This document shows positions 1-5,618 of a stretch of DNA of 9,454 bases, one piece after another. Position 1 is the first letter of the stretch; every line of letters starts with the position of its first letter. The translations under genes were made by a program, and so were the position numbers. The notes below the pieces were generated by a model, which was not told where the DNA came from, searched no databases, and was given only the letters and a program-made list of their open reading frames with translations. Origin of the DNA: DASPKX01 sp035627835 (GTDB lineage Bacteria > Verrucomicrobiota > Verrucomicrobiia > Limisphaerales > SXQI01); assembly GCA_035627835.1 (NCBI GenBank), contig DASPKX010000143.1, positions 1 through 9,454 on the forward strand, in the 5' to 3' direction.

Positions 1-201
1 GCCGATCTCGTGGCGCTCGATCTCAGTCGCGAGCGTCATCATGCTCGCCTGATAAGCCTGCTGGGTGTCAGAGACTTTTTGCGCCATCTCAACTTCGAGG
101 GCTTTGTGTTTGAGTTTCAGCTCAACGAGCTTGTTGACCACGGCTTCCATGGCTTCCCGGCTGTTGACGTTGATGGGGATGAGCTTGTCCTTCTTTGCCA
201 T
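1..201 (-). CDS. gam: Gam-like host-nuclease inhibitor, N-terminal part (cut by window edge)
   Basis: The reverse strand from the ATG at 201-199 stays open for 67 codons to base 1. The product begins MAKKDKLIPINVNSREAMEA and continues as a charged, heptad-like helix (MEAVVNKLVELKLKHKALEV, then a MAQKVSDTQQAYQASM stretch). Phage Mu Gam starts the same way: a short basic leader, a conserved Arg-x-x-(M/V) entry, then a long coiled coil. Gam-family proteins bind double-stranded DNA ends and shield them from host exonucleases. The gene is the last one visible in the early operon and lies downstream of the A and B homologues, as gam does in Mu. An A/G-rich stretch (AAGAAGAAAG) 7-16 nt before the ATG could be the ribosome site. 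The DNA-binding C-terminal half is outside the window, so the call rests on the N-terminal helix pattern and gene order. Another coiled-coil early protein is possible. Confidence 0.6.
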   Translation of the reverse strand, partial: MAKKDKLIPINVNSREAMEAVVNKLVELKLKHKALEVEMAQKVSDTQQAYQASMMTLATEIERHEIG

Positions 202-221
202 ATTTCGTCTTTCTTCTTTGG

Positions 222-241
222 TTTCGTTAAATTGTTGGGTT
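222..241 (-). repeat. 20-bp leader repeat, copy ahead of gam-like gene
   Basis: Read on the coding strand this is AACCCAACAATTTAACGAAA. It fills the 45-nt gap between the 142-aa gene and the Gam-like gene and is identical to 685-704. An exact 20-mer repeated at two consecutive intergenic junctions suggests a duplicated translation leader or a post-transcriptional site. No hairpin is apparent in it. Confidence 0.75.
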
Positions 242-246
242 AGTGG

Positions 247-675
247 TCACTTCCCTTTCCGCTTTCTTCCTTTGCGTTCTTCCTCCTCGGCAAAGGCGAT
301 GGCTTTTTTCACCAGCAATTCCAATGTCGGCGCATAGAGGATTTCGCAGATTGTGTAGCCCCATGAGTGGCTCGTCCCATCGCGGTAGGGTGTTTCAACT
401 TTGGCGAGAAAACCGAACAGCTTCAGATCCCACATCGCTTGGAGGGTGTCGTCATCGTCGCGATCTTTAACAGCGGCCCAAAGCTGCCGCGTCTTGCACC
501 CAAAGATGCCTTGCATCTGAGCGTTGCTGTCCAGGTCCTCTAGGATCGCTCTAACTTCATCATGAACCCGGTGTCCGTTATGGCAGCAGGCGAGCCAGTG
601 CAGCGATTCGAACCTGACGCTGTGATCGTCGAACAATTGGGCTAACTGAGCGTGATCTGTGGGAATCTCTTTCAT
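247..675 (-). CDS. unknown 142-aa early phage protein
   Basis: The gene begins at the ATG at 675-673, 14 nt after the stop of the upstream zinc-ribbon gene, and ends with TGA at 249-247. I do not recognise the family. The product is acidic and aromatic in the middle (ILEDLDSNAQ, KDRDDDDTLQAMWDLKLFGF), has a Cys/His-rich patch near residues 26-37 (HWLACCHNGHRV), and ends in a basic tail (KGRKRKGK). The YRDGTSHSWGY stretch suggests a folded domain, not random coil. The basic tail resembles the KKKGRK end of the DUF3102-like protein in the same operon, which may mean nucleic-acid contact. It sits between B and Gam, where Mu-like phages carry small accessory early genes. Its start is preceded by a 20-bp sequence that recurs ahead of the gam-like gene. 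Confidence 0.7.
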   Translation of the reverse strand: MKEIPTDHAQLAQLFDDHSVRFESLHWLACCHNGHRVHDEVRAILEDLDSNAQMQGIFGCKTRQLWAAVKDRDDDDTLQAMWDLKLFGFLAKVETPYRDGTSHSWGYTICEILYAPTLELLVKKAIAFAEEEERKGRKRKGK

Positions 676-684
676 CTTTATGGC

Positions 685-704
685 TTTCGTTAAATTGTTG
701 GGTT
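685..704 (-). repeat. 20-bp leader repeat, copy ahead of the 142-aa gene
   Basis: This is identical to 222-241. Here the repeat overlaps the end of the zinc-ribbon gene: its TAA stop (692-690) lies inside the repeat, and the next ATG (675) follows about 10 nt after the repeat ends. In both places the repeat sits just upstream of a start codon on the coding strand, so position relative to the next gene is conserved. Confidence 0.75.
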
Positions 705-1097
705 GGGTGTGGTGAGGTAATCCGAGAGGGACTCCTCTCCCTTGCCCTCTCCCCTGGAAGGAGAGAGGGAATGGTTAATGGTGGTGGCGTTACCCAGGGC
801 TGCGCCTCGCTTGCCCTGGGCTACAATTGTGCCGCCCCTCCGGGGCTCAGGACTACCGTGGCGTTGCTGGTGTTCGAGATGCACCAAGCCGATCATGGTT
901 TCACGGCAAGCGCGGCATAGGCCGTGGGAGATCTCTGGACCGCCTTTGGTGACGATGACGCCGCATTGGCAGCAGATATGCGTGGCGGTGGCATCGCGTT
1001 TGCCGTCCAGGGCGTAGAGCACGCCGCCCAGAGCGAGCACAACCAGGGCACCCGAAAGGACCACGAACCACAGAATTGCAGGGATCGTGGCGCTCAT
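690..1097 (-). CDS. membrane-anchored zinc-ribbon protein with repeat-derived tail
   Basis: The ATG at 1097-1095 overlaps the TGA of the B-like gene (ATGA) and has an AAAGGG ribosome site 8 nt upstream, so I prefer it to the in-frame ATGs at 1103 and 1157. The 135-aa product has one hydrophobic segment (about residues 6-30) followed by two Cys pairs, C42/C43-x-C45 and C61-x-x-C64, in the pattern CCQCG...SHGLCRACRE. This looks like a small zinc ribbon, probably on the cytoplasmic side if the basic GKR after the membrane segment marks the inside. I know no named family. Residues 83 to the end are encoded by palindromic repeat DNA (738-870) that looks like interspersed host repeats, not protein-coding sequence. 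The original protein may have ended near residue 81. Its role is unknown; its place after B suggests an accessory early gene. Confidence 0.65.
   Translation of the reverse strand: MSATIPAILWFVVLSGALVVLALGGVLYALDGKRDATATHICCQCGVIVTKGGPEISHGLCRACRETMIGLVHLEHQQRHGSPEPRRGGTIVAQGKRGAALGNATTINHSLSPSRGEGKGEESLSDYLTTPNPTI
738..850. repeat. mosaic of interspersed palindromic repeats inside a CDS end
   Basis: Three units lie side by side. The first is a purine/pyrimidine mirror-like unit with CCCTCTCC and GGAGAGAGGG arms (745-770). The second has CCCAGGGC (793-800) and GCCCTGGG (813-820) as 8-bp arms. The third is the short palindrome GCCCCTCCGGGGC (834-846). From general knowledge, units of this style (CCCAGGGC...GCCCTGGG followed by CTACAATTGTGCCGCCCCTC) are common dispersed elements in Verrucomicrobiota and Planctomycetes genomes. 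Here they lie within the reading frame of the zinc-ribbon gene and supply its C-terminal tail. Confidence 0.7.
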
Positions 1098-2227
1098 TCC
1101 CATTGCCCTTTCTCGATGGCCAGGAGGACGGCGTGAGCTTTCTTGACGTGCTTCCATTGGAGCTTCTCCCGGCTGTTGGAAGCCAGCTTGCTGCTGGCCT
1201 GCAAAAGTGTGTTCCAGGCTCCGAGGCTCTCTGCTTTGACCACTTCATTCTGGAGCGCGAGGAACTCGCCCGTGGCGGGCTCCAAGCCATAAGCGGCAGC
1301 GAAGGCGTTTAGATCCTCGCGGGTTGGGAAATCAGGCAAGCGGAGGGTGGCGATCTTGCGATTGCTGAACTGCTTCAGGTCTTTGTTGAACTTGCCCACC
1401 ATGGACTCCGTGGTGAACACGTCCGTGGCGACGATGGCCACGCCGCAGCGGGTGGTGTCGTGCAGTTCGCGGATGAATTCCAAGCCTTCCGGAAAGCGGG
1501 TATTGCTTCCGCCGAGGCCGTTGAAGAACTGGTGAGCCTCATCGACGATGAGCAGCATGTGCTCGTCAAAGGAGTCGAGGATGCGGCGGCACATGTGAGC
1601 AGTGGTCGGCCCCAGGCCGATGCCAGCAGCTTTGGCCAGGCATTCGATAAAGCGGCGGAAGCGGCCATGGGCAGGAGTGCGGACGTACTTCGTCTGCCCG
1701 TGATTGTGGGTGCGTTTGTAATGCAGTGAGCCTTCCGTCTTGCCAATGTGGCTCGCGCCGATGATCCAGACGAATCGGTTGTGCGTCAGCGCAGCGTCGA
1801 ATACCTTGAACATCTTGCGCGTGGTGTCGGTCTCGATGAAGTCGGTGCGGTGGATCCCGCTGCGGCTTTCCTCCAGCCGACGGAGGCTCTCAACGGCTTC
1901 GCAGAAGCGATCCAGCTTAGCTTCATGGAGGCCGTTCAGGATGCGGTAAACGGTGTTGCCGTCGTAGGTCTTGTTCTCGCCGCGCTTAAGCTTCGCGCCG
2001 ATCTCCTGATAGCCGAGATTCTTCTCGCGAGCGTAGCCGTGCAGCCAGCGAATGGCAGTGCGCTGTTCCTCGGGCAAATCAGCGGTCACGCGCTGAACGA
2101 TGTCCCCTGGGACAGAGAAGCGTTGAGCGGCGCGGGCTTCCGGCCCAAGGGTTGGGCCGGAGGGTAGGAGCGCGTCGGAGCCATTAGGCTCAGCGATGTC
2201 AGAGGATTGAGTTAATGTCGTGCTCAT
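1094..2227 (-). CDS. B: MuB-like AAA+ ATPase, transposition target selector
   Basis: The 377-aa product carries a Walker A motif at residues 157-164 (GASHIGKT) and a Walker B at 225-230 (LLIVDE) followed by AH. A sensor-1-like strand lies near 263-270 (VAIVATDV). This is the ATPase core of the MuB/TniB/IstB-type AAA+ group. An N-terminal region (about 60-105) includes YQEIGAKLKRG and YRILNG, consistent with the small HTH domain in front of the ATPase core of MuB. In Mu, B polymerises on target DNA with ATP and brings A to it, stimulating strand transfer. The ATG at 2227 overlaps the end of the transposase gene by 29 nt, as expected for a coupled A-B pair, and no obvious ribosome site precedes it. 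The length is larger than Mu B (312 aa). The family call is secure; function is inferred from family and position. Confidence 0.92.
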   Translation of the reverse strand: MSTTLTQSSDIAEPNGSDALLPSGPTLGPEARAAQRFSVPGDIVQRVTADLPEEQRTAIRWLHGYAREKNLGYQEIGAKLKRGENKTYDGNTVYRILNGLHEAKLDRFCEAVESLRRLEESRSGIHRTDFIETDTTRKMFKVFDAALTHNRFVWIIGASHIGKTEGSLHYKRTHNHGQTKYVRTPAHGRFRRFIECLAKAAGIGLGPTTAHMCRRILDSFDEHMLLIVDEAHQFFNGLGGSNTRFPEGLEFIRELHDTTRCGVAIVATDVFTTESMVGKFNKDLKQFSNRKIATLRLPDFPTREDLNAFAAAYGLEPATGEFLALQNEVVKAESLGAWNTLLQASSKLASNSREKLQWKHVKKAHAVLLAIEKGQWE

Positions 2228-4361
2228 TGAACGAGGGTTTTTGTTGTGGTGCTTCGAGGGAGGGACTGTTCAAAACATTGTCAAAGTCTTCGGCGGTGAG
2301 TTCGGCGGAGCTGATCTGCTCGCGTTGCTTGGCGGTGATCTCCCCGCGAGCCAGGGCAAGATTGTTGCGGTGCATCTGGAGCTTGCGGTCGGCCTTGTCG
2401 ATGTGGCGGACGCCGATCTCCAGGAGGCGCTCGCGTTCCTCGTGGCGAGCAGCGCCGAGCTGACGTTCAACACCTACGTAATCCGAGCGGGAGGGAACAT
2501 CCTGGCGATCCAGCACACCAACAACGCGGCCCTTCACATCGGTGAGCACCAGAGCGTCTGGTCGGTAAGGATTCAGGAATGTGAGGAACTTCTCACCGTT
2601 GCGCAGCCGCAGTGAATCGGTCCAGACCGGGAAACGGAGCGGCTCAGAATCGATCTCCGAATCTTCGATAGTGATGTAACCGCCGCTGACGGTCTTCTCG
2701 ACGCCGAACTCCAGGCCGAGGAGAATGGGCATGAGGTCAACGGGAACTCTGGTGAGCTGGGCTCTTCCATGATTCCAGACTTCCAGAGGAGAAAGCTTGC
2801 GAGGCCGGGTCAGGGCCGGAGAAAGGGCGAGAGCCTGAGCCATGGCGGAACGGGCGGGCTCTGGAATGGCATCGAATTCCTGGCGTGATTGCCACGGATG
2901 ATTTGGGGAGAGCCGCCATTCTGAGGTGACGTTGCCTGCCTTATCCCACCCCTGAAGATTGTGGTCCTGGCGCGAATTGATGAGGTGGTAAACCTCCATC
3001 ATGGCGCTGACCCACTTCGACCAAACGGGAACAGGGAATTCCAACTCTTCGCGGGCAGCGGGTGAAAGCAGGTCGGAAAGCCTGAGCATCTGCGCGTTGT
3101 AGGAGAGCAGGCCATGAGCCTCGTCGGGCGCGTGGTCTCGGTCTTTGCCGGTCTGCGCTGGGAGCCGGGCGGTGCGATTGCGCACCAGGTTAAAGAACGA
3201 TTCAATATGAGCTTTGAACCGTGGATTGCCCTTGCCACGAGACTCGAAGAGGCCCGCGAAAGCGGGAGTGGTGTTGATGCCGCTGCGCTCCACGCGCACG
3301 CGACCGCCCGTGGCCTCGGCAATGCGGGCTTCGAAATCTGCGCGAATGGCAGCGGTGCCATGCTCAACGATCAGCGCTGTGCCATGCTCATCATCGCGGT
3401 AGCCATGGGAACAGAGCACATTGACGACAAACCAGAGCATGTCGCGCTCTTTGAGCTTTTGCTTAACACCGGCTTCGTTCTCAAGCGCGGGCTTGAAGCC
3501 GAAGGCGAAACAGCAGGCTGACGCTAGATCGAGGGCATTGAGGCCGAGTGGGCGAACGACCTTTCGTTGTGAACTGAGCCAGTTGACGCGTTGATCGTAT
3601 TCCTGGTCATCGAACAGGTAATATTGGCCGACGCAGAGATTCTCGCGGGAGGTGAAGACGCGGCGGCGGTGATCGGACGCGGCAGCGCGGCCCTGGCGGG
3701 AGACCGTCAGAGCAAACCGGTCGGGAGCGTGGCGGAACAGGTTCTTGTCTGACCACCCGCGCGGATGGGAACTGAGCGCGTCAGCCTTGGGCCACTCCTC
3801 ATAACCTGGGATGCGTTTGTAAAAGTTGCCCTGCGAATCGCGCTTGGTGCGCCAGATCTTGAGCAGCTCGGCATATGCGCCGGCATTGGTGCGTTGATCA
3901 TCCTCGCAAAGCTTGCGCCAGAACTCTATGAAAGCACTGGGAAGGCCGCTGGGCTCATCTGTGTTCCAGAAGCTTGGGCCTGCTTTGGCGCGATCAATTA
4001 GCACGCGCCAATCTCCGGACTTCAGGTAAGCGTAATATTTGTTCTCCAGAGACGTGGCGCTGAACCCGCGCTTGTGTTGCAAGCCCGCTGCAATGGCTCG
4101 GCACTCCGCGCTTTTGTTCGTGGAACGATGGATCCGGCGAAGGCATTCGAGGAGGAGATCAACGTGCTTCCGCTGTTCTTCACCGATCCGTTTCCAATCG
4201 CCTTTATGATCCTCCTGGGGAACGAGGAAAAGGGGCGCAGGCCGGGCACTTCGCGCGAGCGCGCGGCCTGCGTTAATCTCCAGAGCCAATGAGCTGGGCG
4301 CTGCCGCATGGAGGCTTACCGAGTGACTGTTGGCCGTCATTGTTGCTGGAGACAAATTCAT
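2199..4361 (-). CDS. A: Mu-type DDE transposase (MuA homologue)
   Basis: This 720-aa protein is the strand-transferase of a Mu-like phage. Residues 60-240 fit the end-binding region (RTKRDSQGNFYKRIPGYEEW, DKNLFRH). The RNase H-like core follows, with FDDQEYD giving the first acidic residue (D251 or D252). The second position is E333 in LIVEHGTAAI, where Asp is expected. E387 in KAHIESFF is the third. The E333-E387 spacing (54) is close to the MuA D336-E392 spacing (56). A beta-barrel-like region follows (about 555-630), and a charged helical tail (630-720) matches the region that contacts B. MuA is 663 aa, so the size is right. The gene starts 21 nt after the DUF3102-like gene and overlaps B by 29 nt. 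The Asp-to-Glu change and a duplicated EHGTA around it (residues 325-337) are odd. The family is clear; activity is uncertain. Confidence 0.93.
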   Translation of the reverse strand: MNLSPATMTANSHSVSLHAAAPSSLALEINAGRALARSARPAPLFLVPQEDHKGDWKRIGEEQRKHVDLLLECLRRIHRSTNKSAECRAIAAGLQHKRGFSATSLENKYYAYLKSGDWRVLIDRAKAGPSFWNTDEPSGLPSAFIEFWRKLCEDDQRTNAGAYAELLKIWRTKRDSQGNFYKRIPGYEEWPKADALSSHPRGWSDKNLFRHAPDRFALTVSRQGRAAASDHRRRVFTSRENLCVGQYYLFDDQEYDQRVNWLSSQRKVVRPLGLNALDLASACCFAFGFKPALENEAGVKQKLKERDMLWFVVNVLCSHGYRDDEHGTALIVEHGTAAIRADFEARIAEATGGRVRVERSGINTTPAFAGLFESRGKGNPRFKAHIESFFNLVRNRTARLPAQTGKDRDHAPDEAHGLLSYNAQMLRLSDLLSPAAREELEFPVPVWSKWVSAMMEVYHLINSRQDHNLQGWDKAGNVTSEWRLSPNHPWQSRQEFDAIPEPARSAMAQALALSPALTRPRKLSPLEVWNHGRAQLTRVPVDLMPILLGLEFGVEKTVSGGYITIEDSEIDSEPLRFPVWTDSLRLRNGEKFLTFLNPYRPDALVLTDVKGRVVGVLDRQDVPSRSDYVGVERQLGAARHEERERLLEIGVRHIDKADRKLQMHRNNLALARGEITAKQREQISSAELTAEDFDNVLNSPSLEAPQQKPSFNEHDINSIL

Positions 4362-4382
4362 GGGGTGATCTGGGGCAGGTGG

Positions 4383-5078
4383 TTACTTCCGGCCCTTTTT
4401 CTTTGGTGTGACCTGCTTGCTGTGGTGGAGGAGATCCCGAAGGCGCTTCGAGAATTCCACCGTGCTGCGCAGAGCAGCTTTGAGTTCGGCGGACGAGAGG
4501 TTCAGCAGCGTCTCGTCAGTCGCGAGGTCCATGGGCTCAGTGATCGCCTGGACGTACCGGCGGGCTTGCTCCCGGCGCGCTTCCACTACCTCCTCGGGTG
4601 AAAGCTCCTTAGGCGGGTGGTATTGCTTTTCCTTTGGCTGGCGGATGACGCCGAGGTCGCGATAAAGCTCGGTGAGGGTCTTGCCGTCTGCGGCTTCGTG
4701 AGCGGCTTCCAGGATCGCTTTACGGTCTCTCTCGTTGAGAGAGCCATCCGTAAGCAGGAGCGCTTCGGCTGCGAAATTCGACACCGTGTCGAATTTGGCG
4801 GCTAACCCTTGAGCAAACGCCATGTAACGATTGACTGTGCGATCCACCACATCGGGCAGATTCTCGCGACACCAGTTCATAAACTGGCCATGTGGCAGCG
4901 CAGCTTTGACCCTCTGAAGTTCAAAGCCAGCCAGGAAGGCATAACCGACATGGTCCTGCGCAGCGCGGAGGCAAGCGTTATGGCAATGAAGGACATGCTC
5001 TCGCGACTGCTTCAGATCCGTGGAGGCGGTGATCTCCAGGGATGCAGCGGGTGATTTAATGACGGCTGTTTTCGACAT
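4383..5078 (-). CDS. DUF3102-like early phage protein
   Basis: The 231-aa product has a core at residues 45-91 (AGFELQRVKAALPHGQF, WCRENLP, RTVNRYMAFAQ) that follows the DUF3102 pattern, an HTH-like helical module common in phage and plasmid proteins. In that family the sequence reads G-x-x-L-x-x-x-K-x-x-L-x-H-G-x-F-x-x-W ... R-T-x-x-x-Y-M. A long charged helical half follows (about 120-210), then a lysine-rich end (KKKGRK). It probably binds DNA, but its target and role are not known. The ATG at 5078 lies inside the end of the preceding gene (23-nt overlap), and the transposase gene starts 21 nt downstream. Codons for residues 95-102 (KFDTVSNF) coincide with a 23-bp perfect palindrome shared with the array beyond the repressor. 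Confidence 0.75.
   Translation of the reverse strand: MSKTAVIKSPAASLEITASTDLKQSREHVLHCHNACLRAAQDHVGYAFLAGFELQRVKAALPHGQFMNWCRENLPDVVDRTVNRYMAFAQGLAAKFDTVSNFAAEALLLTDGSLNERDRKAILEAAHEAADGKTLTELYRDLGVIRQPKEKQYHPPKELSPEEVVEARREQARRYVQAITEPMDLATDETLLNLSSAELKAALRSTVEFSKRLRDLLHHSKQVTPKKKGRK
4774..4796. repeat. 23-bp palindrome inside the DUF3102-like gene
   Basis: The 11-bp arms AAATTCGACAC and GTGTCGAATTT flank a single central C. Both arms are identical to those of the palindrome at 7191-7213, about 2.4 kb away, where the centre is T. The 13-bp core CGACACNGTGTCG occurs a third time at 7243-7255. Because it lies in coding sequence it is not an intergenic terminator. A protein-binding site shared by the two locations is the simplest reading. 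Confidence 0.8.
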
Positions 5079-5307
5079 GGGAGGTTACTTCGATTGCTGG
5101 TTCTGTGTCGGCCTTGCCAAAGAGCTGTTCGGCCATGGCCCAGGCACGTTCCAGATAAGCGGATGCCTGATTGGCGTGGATCTGCGCTTGCGGTTGGTCG
5201 TTGACGGAGAGCGCAGAACGCATGGCCTTCACGGAGAGAGCGGCGCCGCTCAGCTCTGAAAAGAGCAGGCGCTTGCGCATGGCTGCGGCTAAAAGTAAGG
5301 GGTTCAT
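5056..5307 (-). CDS. unknown 83-aa early phage protein
   Basis: The start ATG (5307) overlaps the stop of the preceding gene as ATGA, and the TAA (5058-5056) lies inside the following DUF3102-like gene. The product is mostly alanine-rich helix (ASAYLERAWAMAEQLFGKAD). It has no Cys and no membrane segment. I do not recognise it. The start region is a near copy of the start region of the preceding gene: 23 bp spanning stop, ribosome site and MNP codons. The tight overlaps on both sides support it as a real gene. Confidence 0.65.
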   Translation of the reverse strand: MNPLLLAAAMRKRLLFSELSGAALSVKAMRSALSVNDQPQAQIHANQASAYLERAWAMAEQLFGKADTEPAIEVTSHVENSRH

Positions 5308-5322
5308 TCGAGGATGTTCCTT
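5300..5322 (-). repeat. stop/start junction cassette, copy 1
   Basis: On the coding strand this reads AAGGAACATCCTCGAATGA followed by ACCC. It contains a ribosome site (AAGGA), the last codons and TGA of the 99-aa gene, and the ATG of the 83-aa gene. It matches 5596-5618 at 22 of 23 positions. The duplicated unit therefore carries everything needed for coupled re-initiation. Confidence 0.75.
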
Positions 5323-5603
5323 CCTGGGGCATCCGCATCCACCTTCGCCGAGGCTGCGGCGGACAAGGATTGCGCAGGTGGGAGGGAGGGATGGAGTTGG
5401 TCAGCGATGAGCAGCGAGACGTGCGAGAGAGTGCGGAGCAAACTCGCGGCACTCAAGGGACAGGCATACCGTTGGCAAATCGTGACGGCATCCAGAAGCT
5501 TTTGGAGCTGCTCGATGTCTGGAGCGGCTTGGAGCGGCGAGTCTGAAGAACCGCCCGGTGCGGTGACCGGGCCTACCAATGTTGGTTCGGTTGTCGGGTT
5601 CAT
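5304..5603 (-). CDS. unknown 99-aa early phage protein
   Basis: The ATG at 5603 overlaps the preceding TGA (ATGA), with AAAGGA about 11 nt upstream. The product has a flexible N-terminus (MNPTTEPTLVGPVTAPGGSS), then a helical segment (IEQLQKLLDAVTICQRYACP, LLRTLSHVSLLIADQL) and a Ser/Ala-rich end. I see no known domain. Residues 9-18 (LVGPVTAPGG) are encoded by a small palindromic repeat (5551-5577) of a type also present in the upstream gene, so part of the N-terminus is repeat-derived. The last residues (GRNILE) mirror the RNTLE end of the preceding protein because the junction cassette is duplicated. Confidence 0.65.
   Translation of the reverse strand: MNPTTEPTLVGPVTAPGGSSDSPLQAAPDIEQLQKLLDAVTICQRYACPLSAASLLRTLSHVSLLIADQLHPSLPPAQSLSAAASAKVDADAPGRNILE
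5551..5577. repeat. GCCCGGT...ACCGGGC palindromic repeat, copy in the 99-aa gene
   Basis: GCCCGGT and ACCGGGC arms flank a short centre (GCGGTG/G), followed by CTACC. The same layout occurs at 5712-5738 with a different centre. This is a REP-like unit, and I recall GTAGGCCCGGTC elements as common dispersed repeats in Verrucomicrobiota. It is translated as part of VGPVTAPG. Confidence 0.65.
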
Positions 5604-5618
5604 TCGAGGGTGTTCCTT
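5596..5618 (-). repeat. stop/start junction cassette, copy 2
   Basis: On the coding strand this reads AAGGAACACCCTCGAATGA followed by ACCC. It holds the end of the double-HTH gene (RNTLE, stop) and the start of the 99-aa gene (MNP). The only difference from 5300-5322 is C for T. Confidence 0.75.

Noticed and set aside
1098..1157. Longer start (1157) for the zinc-ribbon protein
   Set aside because: The extra 20 residues lie fully in the B gene and are basic and low-complexity. The ATG at 1097 has a ribosome site and an ATGA overlap.
1748..2167. 139-codon plus-strand frame across the B gene
   Set aside because: It is a shadow of a well-supported ATPase gene, with no recognisable motif.
3114..3521. 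135-codon plus-strand frame across the transposase gene
   Set aside because: It is antisense to a clear MuA homologue, has no domain, and is explained by GC-rich codon shadowing.
4371..5093. GAAGTAACC(A/T)CC shared ahead of the DUF3102-like and transposase starts
   Set aside because: It is only 12 bp, at different distances from the two ATGs, and partly coding, so too weak to call a regulatory repeat.
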